Below, piece by piece: positions 35,201 to 47,360 of a stretch of 64,000 nucleotides of DNA. Within the stretch, counting starts at the first letter, position 1. Each line of letters opens with the position of its first letter. A program made the translations under genes and the position numbers. The DNA is from Basidiobolus meristosporus CBS 931.73. Lineage: Eukaryota; Basidiobolomycota; Basidiobolomycetes; Basidiobolales; Basidiobolaceae. The DNA is taken from positions 1 through 64,000 of the forward strand of contig MCFE01000078.1 in NCBI GenBank assembly GCA_002104905.1, given 5' to 3'. Under the pieces are notes generated by a model. It saw only the letters and a program-made list of their open reading frames with translations, made no database searches and was not told the DNA's origin.

Positions 35201-36560
35201 CGTTATATTAAACACCAGGAGTCGGGAGGCAACATTTCTTGGTATGGAAGTGCCAATATGGACAAATATGAATTTCAGGCGACAATAGAGATAGTCCAGG
35301 CTGGTGCTAGAGGATTTGTTTATATTGGCAAATTGGTTCTATGCATTGAAATATCTGGGATGAACAAACAGAGGCCTAAAAATGCTACACTGAATCTTTA
35401 TATAAGGAAAATACGGTTAGACAAGGCTTCTGACTGCAATAGCATTCTCATTGGGTCACCTAGTATTTGGATTCAGTGTTTCTGATGGTCTCACCTTCAA
35501 GCAAATCCGCATACAAAGGTATTCTACAATATCGCATAAATACACTGACTTCAAAGTACCAATACCTATGCAGAAAAGTATACATTGACCGTTAGGACGT
35601 GCGTGCTGTTTGCAACACCACATGATTATCTCCCCCAAGATTCGAATTGACATTTAAAGTAAGGGAAGCGAGTGAAGTACCATGGGCAATTATTAAACCG
35701 GCGCCATCCTGATGGTGAAAATTTTGTGTGCAACACACATGGACAAATTGGTTTTTGGAGAACAGGCTTTACATAATCGGCTAGTTTGGGGACACCACCG
35801 AATTGTATGTTGGAGCCAATAAGTATTACAAGAGTACAAATTTCTCCACCTAGCAGCAAAGGGCCCTGGACCAAGGACCTACGAAAAGATGTACTAATGA
35901 GCATACAGGGGTCACCATCAACCTAACGAGTCTTTATGCTACCTGCAGATGACTCTATTTAGTCTCTTATCGATGAGATATGATGCGGTGTTGCTCCAAT
36001 AGCCGAGCAAAGGCACCCAGCAAGATGATATATAATGATTAAGGGTGTGATCCACACGTATCCGTACCATTCGCTGTACATCAGCCGTTTCCAGAAAGCC
36101 TCTTTGCAGTGGTCTTTGAGGTCCAAAGGAGCAATAAAATAACTAGTGGAGCTAAGACATTGTTCAGTCAATTCATAATAGCCCCACCATTCATTATTCA
36201 CAAACTGTTTCAATTTCTCGCTATCTCCAATCTCAACCGGAACCTACCTAGCTAGTAATGGGTATGTGCTACATAGCAGTATACACAGTGTACTCATAAA
36301 ATCAAAAATAAATCTTGTGATATTTATAGTAACTAATCATCTGGTATGCCAGTCATGAATACGTACACTTGGTGATAAGCTGATTCGGGGTTCTCAGGTT
36401 ATGGCAAGAGTGTCGTCTTGCTACTTGGCCACAAGGTTACTGCCATTCCCAAAATGGAGTAGTTTGTAATGTGATTTTGATCTATGTCAATCTTTTGGTA
36501 AACGATATTGGAATGACCAATCGTAATGTAATACATGTGAGTAAATAGAGGGGCATTGCA
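32292..36560. other. Long intergenic stretch with one exon-like open segment
   Basis: More than 4 kb without a recognised gene. Frames of about 100 codons at 33.07-33.75 kb lie on both strands in the same place and look like noise. The only stretch with protein-like composition is 35959-36235 (-), listed separately. Confidence 0.5.
35959..36235 (-). pseudogene. Exon-like open segment, possible gene remnant of a membrane protein
   Basis: A minus-strand open stretch of 91 codons, immediately preceded by TAG at 36236-36238. It reads VPVEIGDSEKLKQFVNNEWW, then a Trp/Tyr-rich, amphipathic region (DLKDHCKEAFWKRLMYSEWY) and a hydrophobic stretch (VWITPLIIIYHLAG). It ends at a TAG at 35959. Composition and acidic/basic spacing look like real protein rather than random translation. 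I cannot name a family and see no splice-linked neighbour exon on either side, so it may be a lone exon of a decayed gene or chance. Confidence 0.25.
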
Positions 36561-36568
36561 TATATAAG
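36561..36568 (+). promoter_or_regulatory. TATA box of the pectate-lyase-fold gene
   Basis: TATATAAG, 79 nt upstream of the ATG at 36640. Confidence 0.6.
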
Positions 36569-36639
36569 CAACGCACTGTAGCGAGCACCTTGGGTATAGA
36601 TCACATTTACTACGTCTCATTTCTATCCGTCCCACGAAG

Positions 36640-38443
36640 ATGAAATTCTTTTCCGAGAAGCATCTTGCCACCATCAGGAGAAAGAAATGGTGGTTCATTG
36701 GTGGTACGGCCCTCGTTGTTATTGCCATCATAGCGATTGTTCTAGGGGTTGTACTGACAAGGAAAGATAAAGATGGTATTATGCCCTCTATCTGCATTAC
36801 GGGTATGAACCAAACCAATTCGATCAATGGTGGTGGATCCACGCAGGTTGGCGAAATAAGTCCTGCAAGTAAATCTGGGACCAGTAACCTTATATCACTT
36901 GCTCCTAACTCAACAGCACTGTGTTACTCCGTTCTAAACAACCTCTACGACATAATTCCGGATTTCTCTGGAGTTGGATACAGAGCTGGTTTGGAGGATA
37001 TTCCGACAAGCATTTCTACTGTTCAAACACTCTCCCCCAGCACCGATGGCTCCGATGACACAGCACGTATCCAAAGCGCCATCCTGGAATTGGGAAAAAG
37101 GCCAGTTGGCCCAAATGGTTATCGTGGAGCACTGCTACTATCATCCGGTGTTTATCGGATCGGTGGCTCTATTAACATCACAGCCAGTGGGATTGTACTC
37201 CGTGGTGACTCCAAAGGGAATACAACATTGCTGGCTACCGGAAACTCCACCTACACCGTTATCCAAGTAAACGGACCGGTGAATGGACTCCAAAGCACCT
37301 CTTCTAGGTATAATATCGTTTCAAGCTACACCCCTCTGGGAGCCAGACAGGTCAATGTCTCCCCAAGTGATTCTCGAAACTTGCGTGTTGGTGATGAGAT
37401 CATTATAACTCGCACTGGGAACCAAGACTGGATCCAAGCCATTAATATGGCTAATCTCTCAAGCCGAGACCCTCCTGGGCGTCACTCCAAGAACTGGGTT
37501 CCATTTGAGCTACGATTCACTCGGACGGTCAAAGCGGTAGATTACAAGAAAGGAATTATTGGGTTGGATATCCCTTTAACCAACAGTATAGATCAGAAGT
37601 GGGGCGGTGGATACGTCCAAAAATTCACTCTACCAAACCGTTTGCAGAACATTGGAATCGAATACATAAACGGAATCTCCCAATTCGATCCTAGCAAGAC
37701 TAGCAGCATTGGTAGCCAGACACCTTACTTCTCCGATGAAAACCATGCCGATAAACTCATCACCTTCACCGGAGTACAGAACGCATGGGCTAGGTATATA
37801 ACCTCCAAATATTTCGATCATTTCATCGAAGCTGGTGCCAACGCCAAATGGATCACGGTAGAATACTGCTCATACTCGGATCCAGTTTCGGTCATCACTG
37901 GTGGACGTCGATACTCCTACCTCATCGAGTCCGGCGCTGAGCAGATTCTGTATCAGCATGTCACCGCTTCGGAAAGTCGTCATGCCTTTGCATACGGGTC
38001 TCACGTTACGGGCCCCAATGTTTTCTACAATTGTACAGCTCAAAAAGAATACGATACCAGCGGTAAGTCTTTTGGTGCTATCATAAGATCTCGAGATTAT
38101 AGGCTAACTTGTGAGATCAGAACCACATCTCTTGTGGTCAGTGGGCGGCCTGTATGACAATGTAAAATCGAATATCGCTGTTCAAGATCGCGAGTACTAT
38201 GGAAGCGGTCATGGCTGGGCCGGCGCTAATTATCTGCTCTGGAATACCGAGGGAAGCACCACAGTTCAACGTCCTCCTACCGCTTGGAATTGGGCAGTAG
38301 GTGTGGTGGGCAAACATGAAGATGGTGCTTTTGCCAGTGTAGCCCCGCAAGGATGGTGGGAGAGTTTTGGTAGACACGTCTCTCCCCAGAGTATCTACCA
38401 GCAGCAATTACGGGACCGCAAACAAGCCAACTCAAACCAATAA
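36640..38443 (+). CDS. Membrane-anchored pectate-lyase-fold (right-handed beta-helix) protein
   Basis: Exons 36640-38062 and 38121-38443 (58-nt intron with GGCTAACTT branch) give 581 residues. A short basic cytoplasmic tail (RRKKWW) precedes one membrane segment at residues 17-40, so it is a type II membrane protein. After a Ser/Asn-rich stalk comes the beta-helix domain: DGSDDTARIQSAI (the pectate-lyase superfamily 3 start), GALLLSSGVYRIGGSINI, SGIVLRGDSKGNTTLLATG, LQNIGIEYINGIS, then SRHAFAYGSHVTGPNVFYNC, LLWSVGGLYDNV and GHGWAGANYLLWNTEG. Many N-glycosylation sequons (NxS/T) fit an extracellular location. Related bacterial and fungal proteins are assigned to polysaccharide lyase or epimerase-like groups, but substrate and activity are not evident from the sequence. 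TATA box upstream. Confidence 0.85.
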
Positions 38444-38911
38444 TTTCTCGTAAATACAAGAAGTATCTAAAAGATTTAGAGTGATGGTTTCTGTTGTACA
38501 CATGAGATATTGGTATGAATACCAAACTTTGTAATAACTTCATGTAAATACACACAACACACAATAAAATTTCCCGATTTCACCATATTCCACATTGGAT
38601 TCTGATATCCATTGTTACCTTATGACTGCGGAAAACCTCTGGCTTTATGCTACAGGCATTATTTTTATTGATATTTGATGGTTCTCATGAAGTCATATCA
38701 ATATATGTTGATCGGACTAGACCAGAGAGCGCATCTTGGTTTGTATATTGCTGCTAGGACATCAATTCTGTGAACAATAGACTTGAGTTCCGAGAAATTT
38801 ACTATATACATGATGTAGGATTGAAATGGGTTATATGCCAAGTGAAAACCTTATTGATCAGTAGAATGGCTGCTAAATATATGACACAAGCACAACAGTG
38901 ATAACTTGAGC
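38444..38911. other. Intergenic between convergent genes
   Basis: 3' flanks of the pectate-lyase-fold gene (+) and the RING/SPRY gene (-). AT-rich; nothing else seen. Confidence 0.55.
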
Positions 38912-41056
<2,145 letters not shown>

Positions 41057-41896
41057 TGTATATAATCCTCAGCTTAAATCTTAAGAATTAGGCTGTTATG
41101 GTGAGGAATAAATCAATATTTGTTTAAGAAAGATGAGTTAGATGTTGGTGGATCGATTAAAAACCTTCGCTAACTAGCAAGGCTGACAAGGCGAAAAAAA
41201 TACGACTTCCAGGAAAGTACAGGTTCCTTGACCTAAGTCACAAAAGCTGTGGGAATGCGACTCGAGACCTCCAATAGCCTGTAAAAGGAAATGTGATATT
41301 AAACAATCAGCCTAACATAAAATAGAATTGAGTTCAAAGACAATTGTTTCAGATAGAATAGTAGTGATATTGGATTAAAATAGCATGAATCACCTTCAGC
41401 TTTCTAACCTGGACTCAAATTTCGCTTGACTCACCTGAGGTGTATGCGACAGCTAAGTGGCAATTAAGGAAAAGGACGACTGAAAAGGGGCGAATGATTG
41501 GCTATGGCACTTAATCAGAAGATGAAAGATTATCAAAACGGCAATGGACACTACGATAGGCTGTAATCTATTTTTACCATAATGGCCAAATCAACTCAAA
41601 TTCATATTGAGTCGAATTGCCATTCGCAACCGCGGCTAGTAACCCCACAGTTTGACAGTGTTGATGCACTATGTTATTTGTGATTACATTCAGTAGTATG
41701 TAAATACCATTCGTGCACTTTTCTACAGAAGTCGAAGTTTGCTCCATCAACCTATTCGAATAAGTATGTTTTCGGAACAGTAGTTGACTATCTTACCAGC
41801 ACTACTATGCACCTGCAGCATCTGGTGGCTATATCTGGTTAATTCTAGTTGGTGGACGGGCCCTATGATATATTGTCTAATAGATATATAGCTTTT
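41057..41896. other. Intergenic, nothing recognised
   Basis: About 840 bp between two minus-strand genes, including the promoter of the RING/SPRY gene. No open frame of note. Confidence 0.55.
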
Positions 41897-42843
41897 TTAT
41901 TGAAACGCTTCACATATAGGTAGGAAAAACTCTTTCTGATCTACCACACGCAAAATAAAAATCAAGCCATCATCCGTATGAGTGATAACGGCCTGTAACT
42001 CGATATGTTGAAAAGTCGGGGTGGTCCAAGTAAACTCAATTTTGTTGCCGACAGATTCTTCGTATATTACTGATTTGAGTTCCTCACGGACTTCATTCAG
42101 GTCTTCGTAATGAACATGCTCGAAGAGAGAAGTATGTTTAAGCTCTTCTGGAGAAGAGCCGAGCATGTCTGTAGATAGTCTTGAGCAGAACACGATAGGG
42201 TAACCCTCCAGGTTATGGTCAACAATAATACAGACTCGTACTTCAGGAGGCGAGTTAGGGGTCTTTGAGGTTGTTTTTGATAGCGCTTGGTGGAGCTCTT
42301 TTGATGTACTGAAGGCATTTGGGGCTCCCTGTAGAGTTGGGATGAATAAGGCGGCTTCTTGCCGAAATGAAACGTATTACTTACCAGGACGTGGATGCTT
42401 TGGGTATTCCAGATAGTGATGATATCCTCGGCTAAGCATGTTCTATCTTTCACAGAGAACGTAGTGCTGTTAGTTGGGGTTTACAACAATTCAACGATTT
42501 GATAAGGAATAGTACCGAAGAGCTCGGGATAATCGGCTTCACGCAGCAGTCTATTAGAAGAGACGATAATATCGTAGCAGTAGTTAAAGGAAGCCTCTAT
42601 CAATACATATCCTTTAGCTGAAAGGACGCGGAAATATACAAGGGTGGCTATTTTTTGCAGCTCTACACAAGTTTTGATGATCATATAAAGCCCGCGGCGG
42701 TCTTCAGGATGAAACCAGTTCTCTGCATTTTTCCCTACCCATTGTTGCCCAGAGAATCCCAGTACATCCTTGCAACCATCTGATAGATAAATCATTTGCA
42801 TGCTATCTACACTTGCGATCGAGATAAACGATGCCTTTGGCAT
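41897..42843 (-). CDS. Protein with two PAS domains
   Basis: Three exons: 42516-42843, 42385-42446 and 41897-42328 (introns 69 and 56 nt), 273 residues. PAS 1 covers about residues 5-90: FISIASVDSMQMIYLSDGCK, DVLGFSGQQWVGKNAENWFHPED and a final strand YVLIEASFNYCYDIIV. PAS 2 covers about 165-265: VCIIVDHNLEGYPIVFCSRL, STDMLGSSPEEL, FEHVHYEDLNEV, then IEFTWTTPTFQHIELQAVIT. The layout resembles the PAS proteins abundant in zygomycete-type fungi that are related to white-collar proteins. The LOV flavin-binding motif (GRNCRFLQ) is absent, as are a GATA finger and a kinase domain. It may be a sensor or dimerisation partner. The first intron is inferred from family continuity and a CCAACTAAC branch site. 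Confidence 0.75.
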
Positions 42844-43274
42844 TTATTAAGAGAATTATTGCGTGTGAAAGGGGTAAATATCAATCGACTCCTATAATAA
42901 CAGACTTATGTAATATGGAAAAATTGATGAAATAAAGATGAGAGGTAATTAAATAGTCTCTGATTGAGTGGGATGGAAATGGATTTGGAATTGTCAAAAT
43001 CTGGAGTGCGCCCATGTAATTGTGGAGGTTGATCAATTTTATTGATGCAGCTTACTTATATATACAAAAAAGTATTTTGTTCAGTATTAGAAGCGTCTTG
43101 TGTATATAAGATGTGGTAACTTCATGAATGGCCTCATTTGATCAATTGGCAGAAACTCAAGCGAAGCCTAGACCGTGCATGGACCTAGTGGCCAGAAGAG
43201 TGCCTGATATTAGCAATTGCCAGATTCAGTGACAAGAAGTACGGAAGTACAACAAACCTGATGGTAGCAATCTA
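42844..43274. other. Intergenic, nothing recognised
   Basis: About 430 bp between two minus-strand genes; AT-rich with a TATATATACA run near 43060 that is not clearly positioned for the PAS gene. Confidence 0.5.
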
Positions 43275-44180
43275 CTACTTGACTGTTTCAGAACCACTAC
43301 CATCGTCAACTGGTGAAGTGATTCGTGTATCACCAAGTCTCTTCATACCGGTATAAACCATGTAGCTGGCAACCGCGTCTTGAGCTGCATAGACAACATC
43401 CTTCTCCCGTAGCTCGCGTTTGTCCCACCGCTTAAAGTGCAGGTGTTTATTGAGTTTCATATTTCCATATTTGTTTGCAAGTGACTTCAGAGTAGTATTA
43501 CGGTGGCCTAGCCTGAGGGCCATGTACTTGAGGTCTAAAACGTTTTCGCATTTGATGTTGTAGGAGTGTTTTAAAGCCCAGGAATCACGATGTGCACACA
43601 CTCCAACTTTCATTATATCGCTGTCTTGTAAAAATAGCTGCAGTGAATGGGGGAAGACAAGCCCTTCGTTGACAATTCGTTGAATGTAAATCACTAAGCA
43701 TATATCACGAGTGGCTATTTGAATCACCGAGACTTTGCTGAAATCACCATCTGACTTCGTTCTGGTTTCAGTGTCAAAGCCTACGACTTTTTCCGATTGA
43801 TGTTTGATATGTGCACGAAGTAGTTGTATTCCTTCCCTAACTTGCTGTTCGGTTTTAAGAGTGTAAACCAGAGTGCCGGTGAGTCCGGGTAGTTTTTGGG
43901 CCTTGGTTGACATAAAGACATTAATGATGGGCTTTTGAGGATCGGAATGGAGTTTTTCCTTTGAAACAGAAATGCTGCCAACGTCCGATCTTGGTGTAGC
44001 CTCGGTTGTTATGTCTAAACCACTAGCCTTTGCATTATTCTCTAAAGCGTTTCTCTCGTTTTGTGTACCTAGATGGAGGAGGGCTGTCTTACTTTCGAAG
44101 AATTTCAGTCTCCAGGGTCTGTATGAAACCGGACAAACACGAATACAGGTCTTGAAGCTCTTTGTGAGTATGGTTACCAT
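43275..44180 (-). CDS. DEDDy-type 3'-5' exonuclease (RNase D/WRN exonuclease fold)
   Basis: A single-exon protein of 301 residues from the first ATG at 44180. The exonuclease domain covers about 105-285. Catalytic residues are visible: Asp136 and Glu138 in VGFDTETR, Asp199 in VGVCAHRDSWALKH, and Tyr264/Asp268 in VVYAAQDAVASYMVY. The usual supporting blocks are present: VSVIQIATRD, VLDLKYMALRLG, TTLKSLANKYGNMKLNK and RWDKRELREKDVVYAAQDA. There is no helicase domain, so this is a stand-alone exonuclease like plant WEX or Exd2-type proteins. The N-terminal 60 residues are basic and could be a mitochondrial presequence (SFKTCIRVCPVSYRPWRLKF). Whether the substrate is RNA or DNA cannot be told. 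Confidence 0.88.
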   Translation of the reverse strand: MVTILTKSFKTCIRVCPVSYRPWRLKFFESKTALLHLGTQNERNALENNAKASGLDITTEATPRSDVGSISVSKEKLHSDPQKPIINVFMSTKAQKLPGLTGTLVYTLKTEQQVREGIQLLRAHIKHQSEKVVGFDTETRTKSDGDFSKVSVIQIATRDICLVIYIQRIVNEGLVFPHSLQLFLQDSDIMKVGVCAHRDSWALKHSYNIKCENVLDLKYMALRLGHRNTTLKSLANKYGNMKLNKHLHFKRWDKRELREKDVVYAAQDAVASYMVYTGMKRLGDTRITSPVDDGSGSETVK

Positions 44181-46090
44181 GAAATTACAATACAGGACCA
44201 AGCATCAAACCCTGCAATTTTTATCAATTTCAACTTTTTAATGGGGTTTACAATCAAATTACCTATCCGTATTATTTATCCATTTCATATTGATAAGTAG
44301 AGGCCCATGATCAAAAGAGATCAAACTTTAAAACAGATAAAAGTTTGCGTCATGCTGGTAGGCGTTTGTAATAGCGTACTTCATAACTAGAATACAGTCT
44401 ATTCAGTGGGGTTGCCTAGAAAAACCAGTAGAGCCTGAGAACACTCATAACAATGAGTGCCTATTCAAGGAAGTCCACTTCCAAGGTCGGGGGCACGAAC
44501 TAGTTTACATCCTCGGCGCTCTATGGTCGTATCAGACAGTCAAATATTTGATTGATCAGAATGTTAGTGGATTCTTGGATGGCTGCTGCCTGATGCATTG
44601 GCCAGGTATCTCAGGTTGCTCCACCTCTTCCCCCAAAATCAAGTAGATATCTACAACCATCAGATAATTTTGCTGCCCCAAGTCTTCTGGCAATTATGTA
44701 TAGCAATAGCAAGGCAATTGTGGCCCCGGACATATGCCTAATAGATTGCTGAAGATAGGGTTACTAATTATCCAGACAAATGTGATTTGACAATCGACTC
44801 AAATGAACTGTACATGGATGGAATGTAAGCATTGTAATGAAAAATACTGGTCTGTATATTGGCAAGTTAGCCACATGCTTCGAACATTTCATGGACACTC
44901 GACAGCAGTATACAAGATTATATGGTCTGATCTGTAAAACCGATTCTAAACTGTTACAAGATTAGGAATATTTGCTTCCCTGCATCCCCATCAACAATTG
45001 TTCAATTATGGTAAGTATGTGTCGAAAGCTGCCGATTTCTGCTTTCTTTGTGCTCTTATCACCCCAAGTTTACCGGGTGCTCATGCCTTCTAAGACATTC
45101 GCAAATCTTCGCTTGTAGGGAGAACTGGAGTAATTTTATGGTCAGACATTTGTGTACGCGTTCTAGAACCTCAGGCAGAATTATTTTCAAGATAGAATGT
45201 GATAAGAGTGCTTCGAAAAGATAAATGTGTGATGTGTTCCAACAACACTAGTATAGTTAGCTACTGATCTGCATCCAGGTATCTCTCCAAACCTATAATT
45301 GGTAAAATGGACGATTTCTTATTGCCCTCCTACGTTGCAGAGGCGTTACTGGAATTTAACGGCCGTAAGTTGAGTGTAAAGTCGTTGCATTATAGCCTAG
45401 ACTAGAGAGGTATTACCAATGTATCACAAACATCCACCTGTACTTTGATGTGAGATCACATATTCTAATTCACCATGACGACTCACCCACCGCCAATTTG
45501 AGTGAGGAGTGGCCCCGGGTAAAGTGACTGGAGGTGTTCCGATCATTACACTTCATCTGCAGTAGATCATTGTTAACAAATACAGTATCACAATACAAAA
45601 GGCACATCCAAATAGAAGCCTCTTGCTATTTCTTAAACATATCGGTGACAAACCATATATCAACTACTGGATAGCTATCTACTTATGAGAGTAACAGCCG
45701 AATTATGGAGGCATCTTGATAGCCACCAAATATGGAGGTAAAAGCGCTGAGCATATTTGATAGCTCAACGGGGCAGCTTAGTTCTTGATGCACCCACCTA
45801 CATATGCTTTCCATCGATTCTCGTCCATTCCCGGTGTCTCCAGGGACCTCGGATATCACCGGGCTTGGAGTTCCCAGTACATAGTGATATATTCATTAAG
45901 ATTACCTTAGTTGCCGTTTACCAATTTGGAGAATTCCAACTAACCAATTGTGAAACTTTTTGTAGGACGAACTCGGCTCTCAAGTATGCAAATTACACTC
46001 ACAAATAGATATAAGCAAGCTAGCCAGCGTTGGGAGCAGTAATACGAACTTCATACTTTCCTTGAACATCCCTTGCTTCTCTCATTAATC
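44181..46090. other. Intergenic, nothing firmly recognised
   Basis: About 1.9 kb between divergent genes. A short ATG frame at 45307 (MDDFLLPSYVAEALLEFNG) runs into GTAAGT like a first exon, but no continuing exon was found. Confidence 0.45.
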
Positions 46091-46483
46091 ATGACCATTC
46101 GGCCAACTACCCAGCCCGTTCTTGACGAAGCTTCTTTAGCTTTGGTATTGTCCTCCTTTCATGAATATAATTTGGCGGACACATGCATCAATAATTACTT
46201 CAGAAACTTGAATACCCAGACGATGCTTTCCATGCAGGCCAAGTTTCTAGCCCATGCATTAGGTGGAGCAAAGTTAAACCACAAGATAATGAGCATGAAT
46301 CATCGTCACCTCAAGCTACAGGATCATCATTTTGACGCAGTGATGAACAACTTGCACAAAGCTCTAAAGGACCACGATTTGACTGAGGCCGAAATCAATC
46401 ATGTTCTCATAGCTGCCGAAGGCACCCGAGACAGCATGCTTGGGAGGACTACTCGTAGAATCGTATCTTCAGATTTTGATTGA
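46091..46483 (+). CDS. Truncated (2/2) hemoglobin
   Basis: A single-exon protein of 130 residues. It carries the truncated-globin core: LSMQAKFLAHALGGAKLNHK (helix E region, GG turn), then MSMNHRHLKLQDHHFDAVMN. His71 lies four residues after Met67, as the proximal heme ligand does in group I proteins, and HFD opens helix G. The helix H part LTEAEINHVLIAAEGTRDSML completes the fold. The N-terminus before helix B is shorter than usual and lacks the common iGG...V motif, but FHEYNLADTCINNYF can be helix B/C. It may bind O2 or NO or act in redox signalling; this is inferred from the family. The start is the ATG at 46091; the open frame extends a little upstream without an ATG. Confidence 0.8.
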   Translation: MTIRPTTQPVLDEASLALVLSSFHEYNLADTCINNYFRNLNTQTMLSMQAKFLAHALGGAKLNHKIMSMNHRHLKLQDHHFDAVMNNLHKALKDHDLTEAEINHVLIAAEGTRDSMLGRTTRRIVSSDFD

Positions 46484-47360
46484 TATAGTAGCCGAAATTG
46501 ATAATACCATTGCTTATCATTTGAGGCTTGACCATCATTTAAGTTTGAAGATCTTATTCCTTATTATTGATTGGTTGCTCGACCCTGGGTTTCATGATGT
46601 ATCATATTATTTTCATATCCTTTCCTGGCTATTTAGATTTCTTGTGGTTTATAGTATTTACGATATCTACCCATTCACAGCATCAAATTCGAATTCATTA
46701 AAGGCCAAATTTCTCAATAGTTGAATTGGATCAGAAGCCAGTGGAGCCATCATTCATGGCATCCTTCCGATGAACCTTCAGCAGAAATTATCCAAGGTTT
46801 TGCGTGTTCCAATTACACAGTCCATCTCAATGAGCATATTACGGCAGTTAAATGGAGGTGTTGTGTGCACGTACTCCGATTGGCCTCACTCAGTCTCACA
46901 CATTCAACCGAGTATCTGGTTACTTATCTATGTTGAAATTTCACGATTAATCATACCTAGTTTGACGCAGACTGACAGTGATGTAGAGTCGACTGCGGAA
47001 TTGCTGCTGCTTTGTTTATCTGATTTATTTTCGACAGGGGTCATAATCCGTCATTGTCATATACAACGACTAAAATATGCCGCAGTTATATCAGAAATGC
47101 TCAAGATAAACATGATAAATTTGTACCCATATCCCGGGCTGATTGGATGGTACATTCAAGGGAGCCAGGTTTATTTAGTGTTGTTTGCCCAACTTGAGCC
47201 TCTTCAACCATATCTCCTACCATACCATCCTGCCTTCACACAATTTTTGACTCAACTCTAGTTCTCAAGAGTCTCAGCCTTTTCTTTGGGAGCTCACAGT
47301 GTCCTTGAACTATTTTTTTGATACTTTTGCGTGTCACAAGCTCCAAAACTAACGTGAATT
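46484..47360. other. Spacer before RAD54 with an unexplained 164-codon frame
   Basis: The spacer contains an ATG frame at 46770-47261 (+), 163 residues, starting MNLQQKLSKVLRVPITQSIS, with GGVVCTYSD near residue 36 and a leucine-rich middle (ESTAELLLLCLSDLF). The opening reminds me weakly of Roadblock/LAMTOR2 proteins but the rest does not follow. It is either a real small gene, perhaps with introns I could not place, or a chance frame in AT-rich DNA. Confidence 0.4.
46770..47261 (+). CDS. Hypothetical protein, 163 residues
   Basis: ATG-initiated frame 100 bp upstream of the RAD54 start and on the same strand. Rich in Leu, Ile, Ser and Tyr, with a low Lys/Glu content. No signal peptide or firm membrane segment. 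A faint likeness to the start of Roadblock/LC7 (LAMTOR2-type) proteins is limited to the first 38 residues. Internal GT...AG pairs exist (for example ending ATACCTAG near 46970), so the true product may be shorter and spliced. Kept at low confidence because length alone is the main support. Confidence 0.3.
   Translation: MNLQQKLSKVLRVPITQSISMSILRQLNGGVVCTYSDWPHSVSHIQPSIWLLIYVEISRLIIPSLTQTDSDVESTAELLLLCLSDLFSTGVIIRHCHIQRLKYAAVISEMLKINMINLYPYPGLIGWYIQGSQVYLVLFAQLEPLQPYLLPYHPAFTQFLTQL

Noticed and set aside
46440-46724. 94-codon frame overlapping the end of the hemoglobin gene
   Set aside because: Starts inside the globin coding sequence in another frame and consists of AT-driven Leu/Ile/Phe/Tyr residues.
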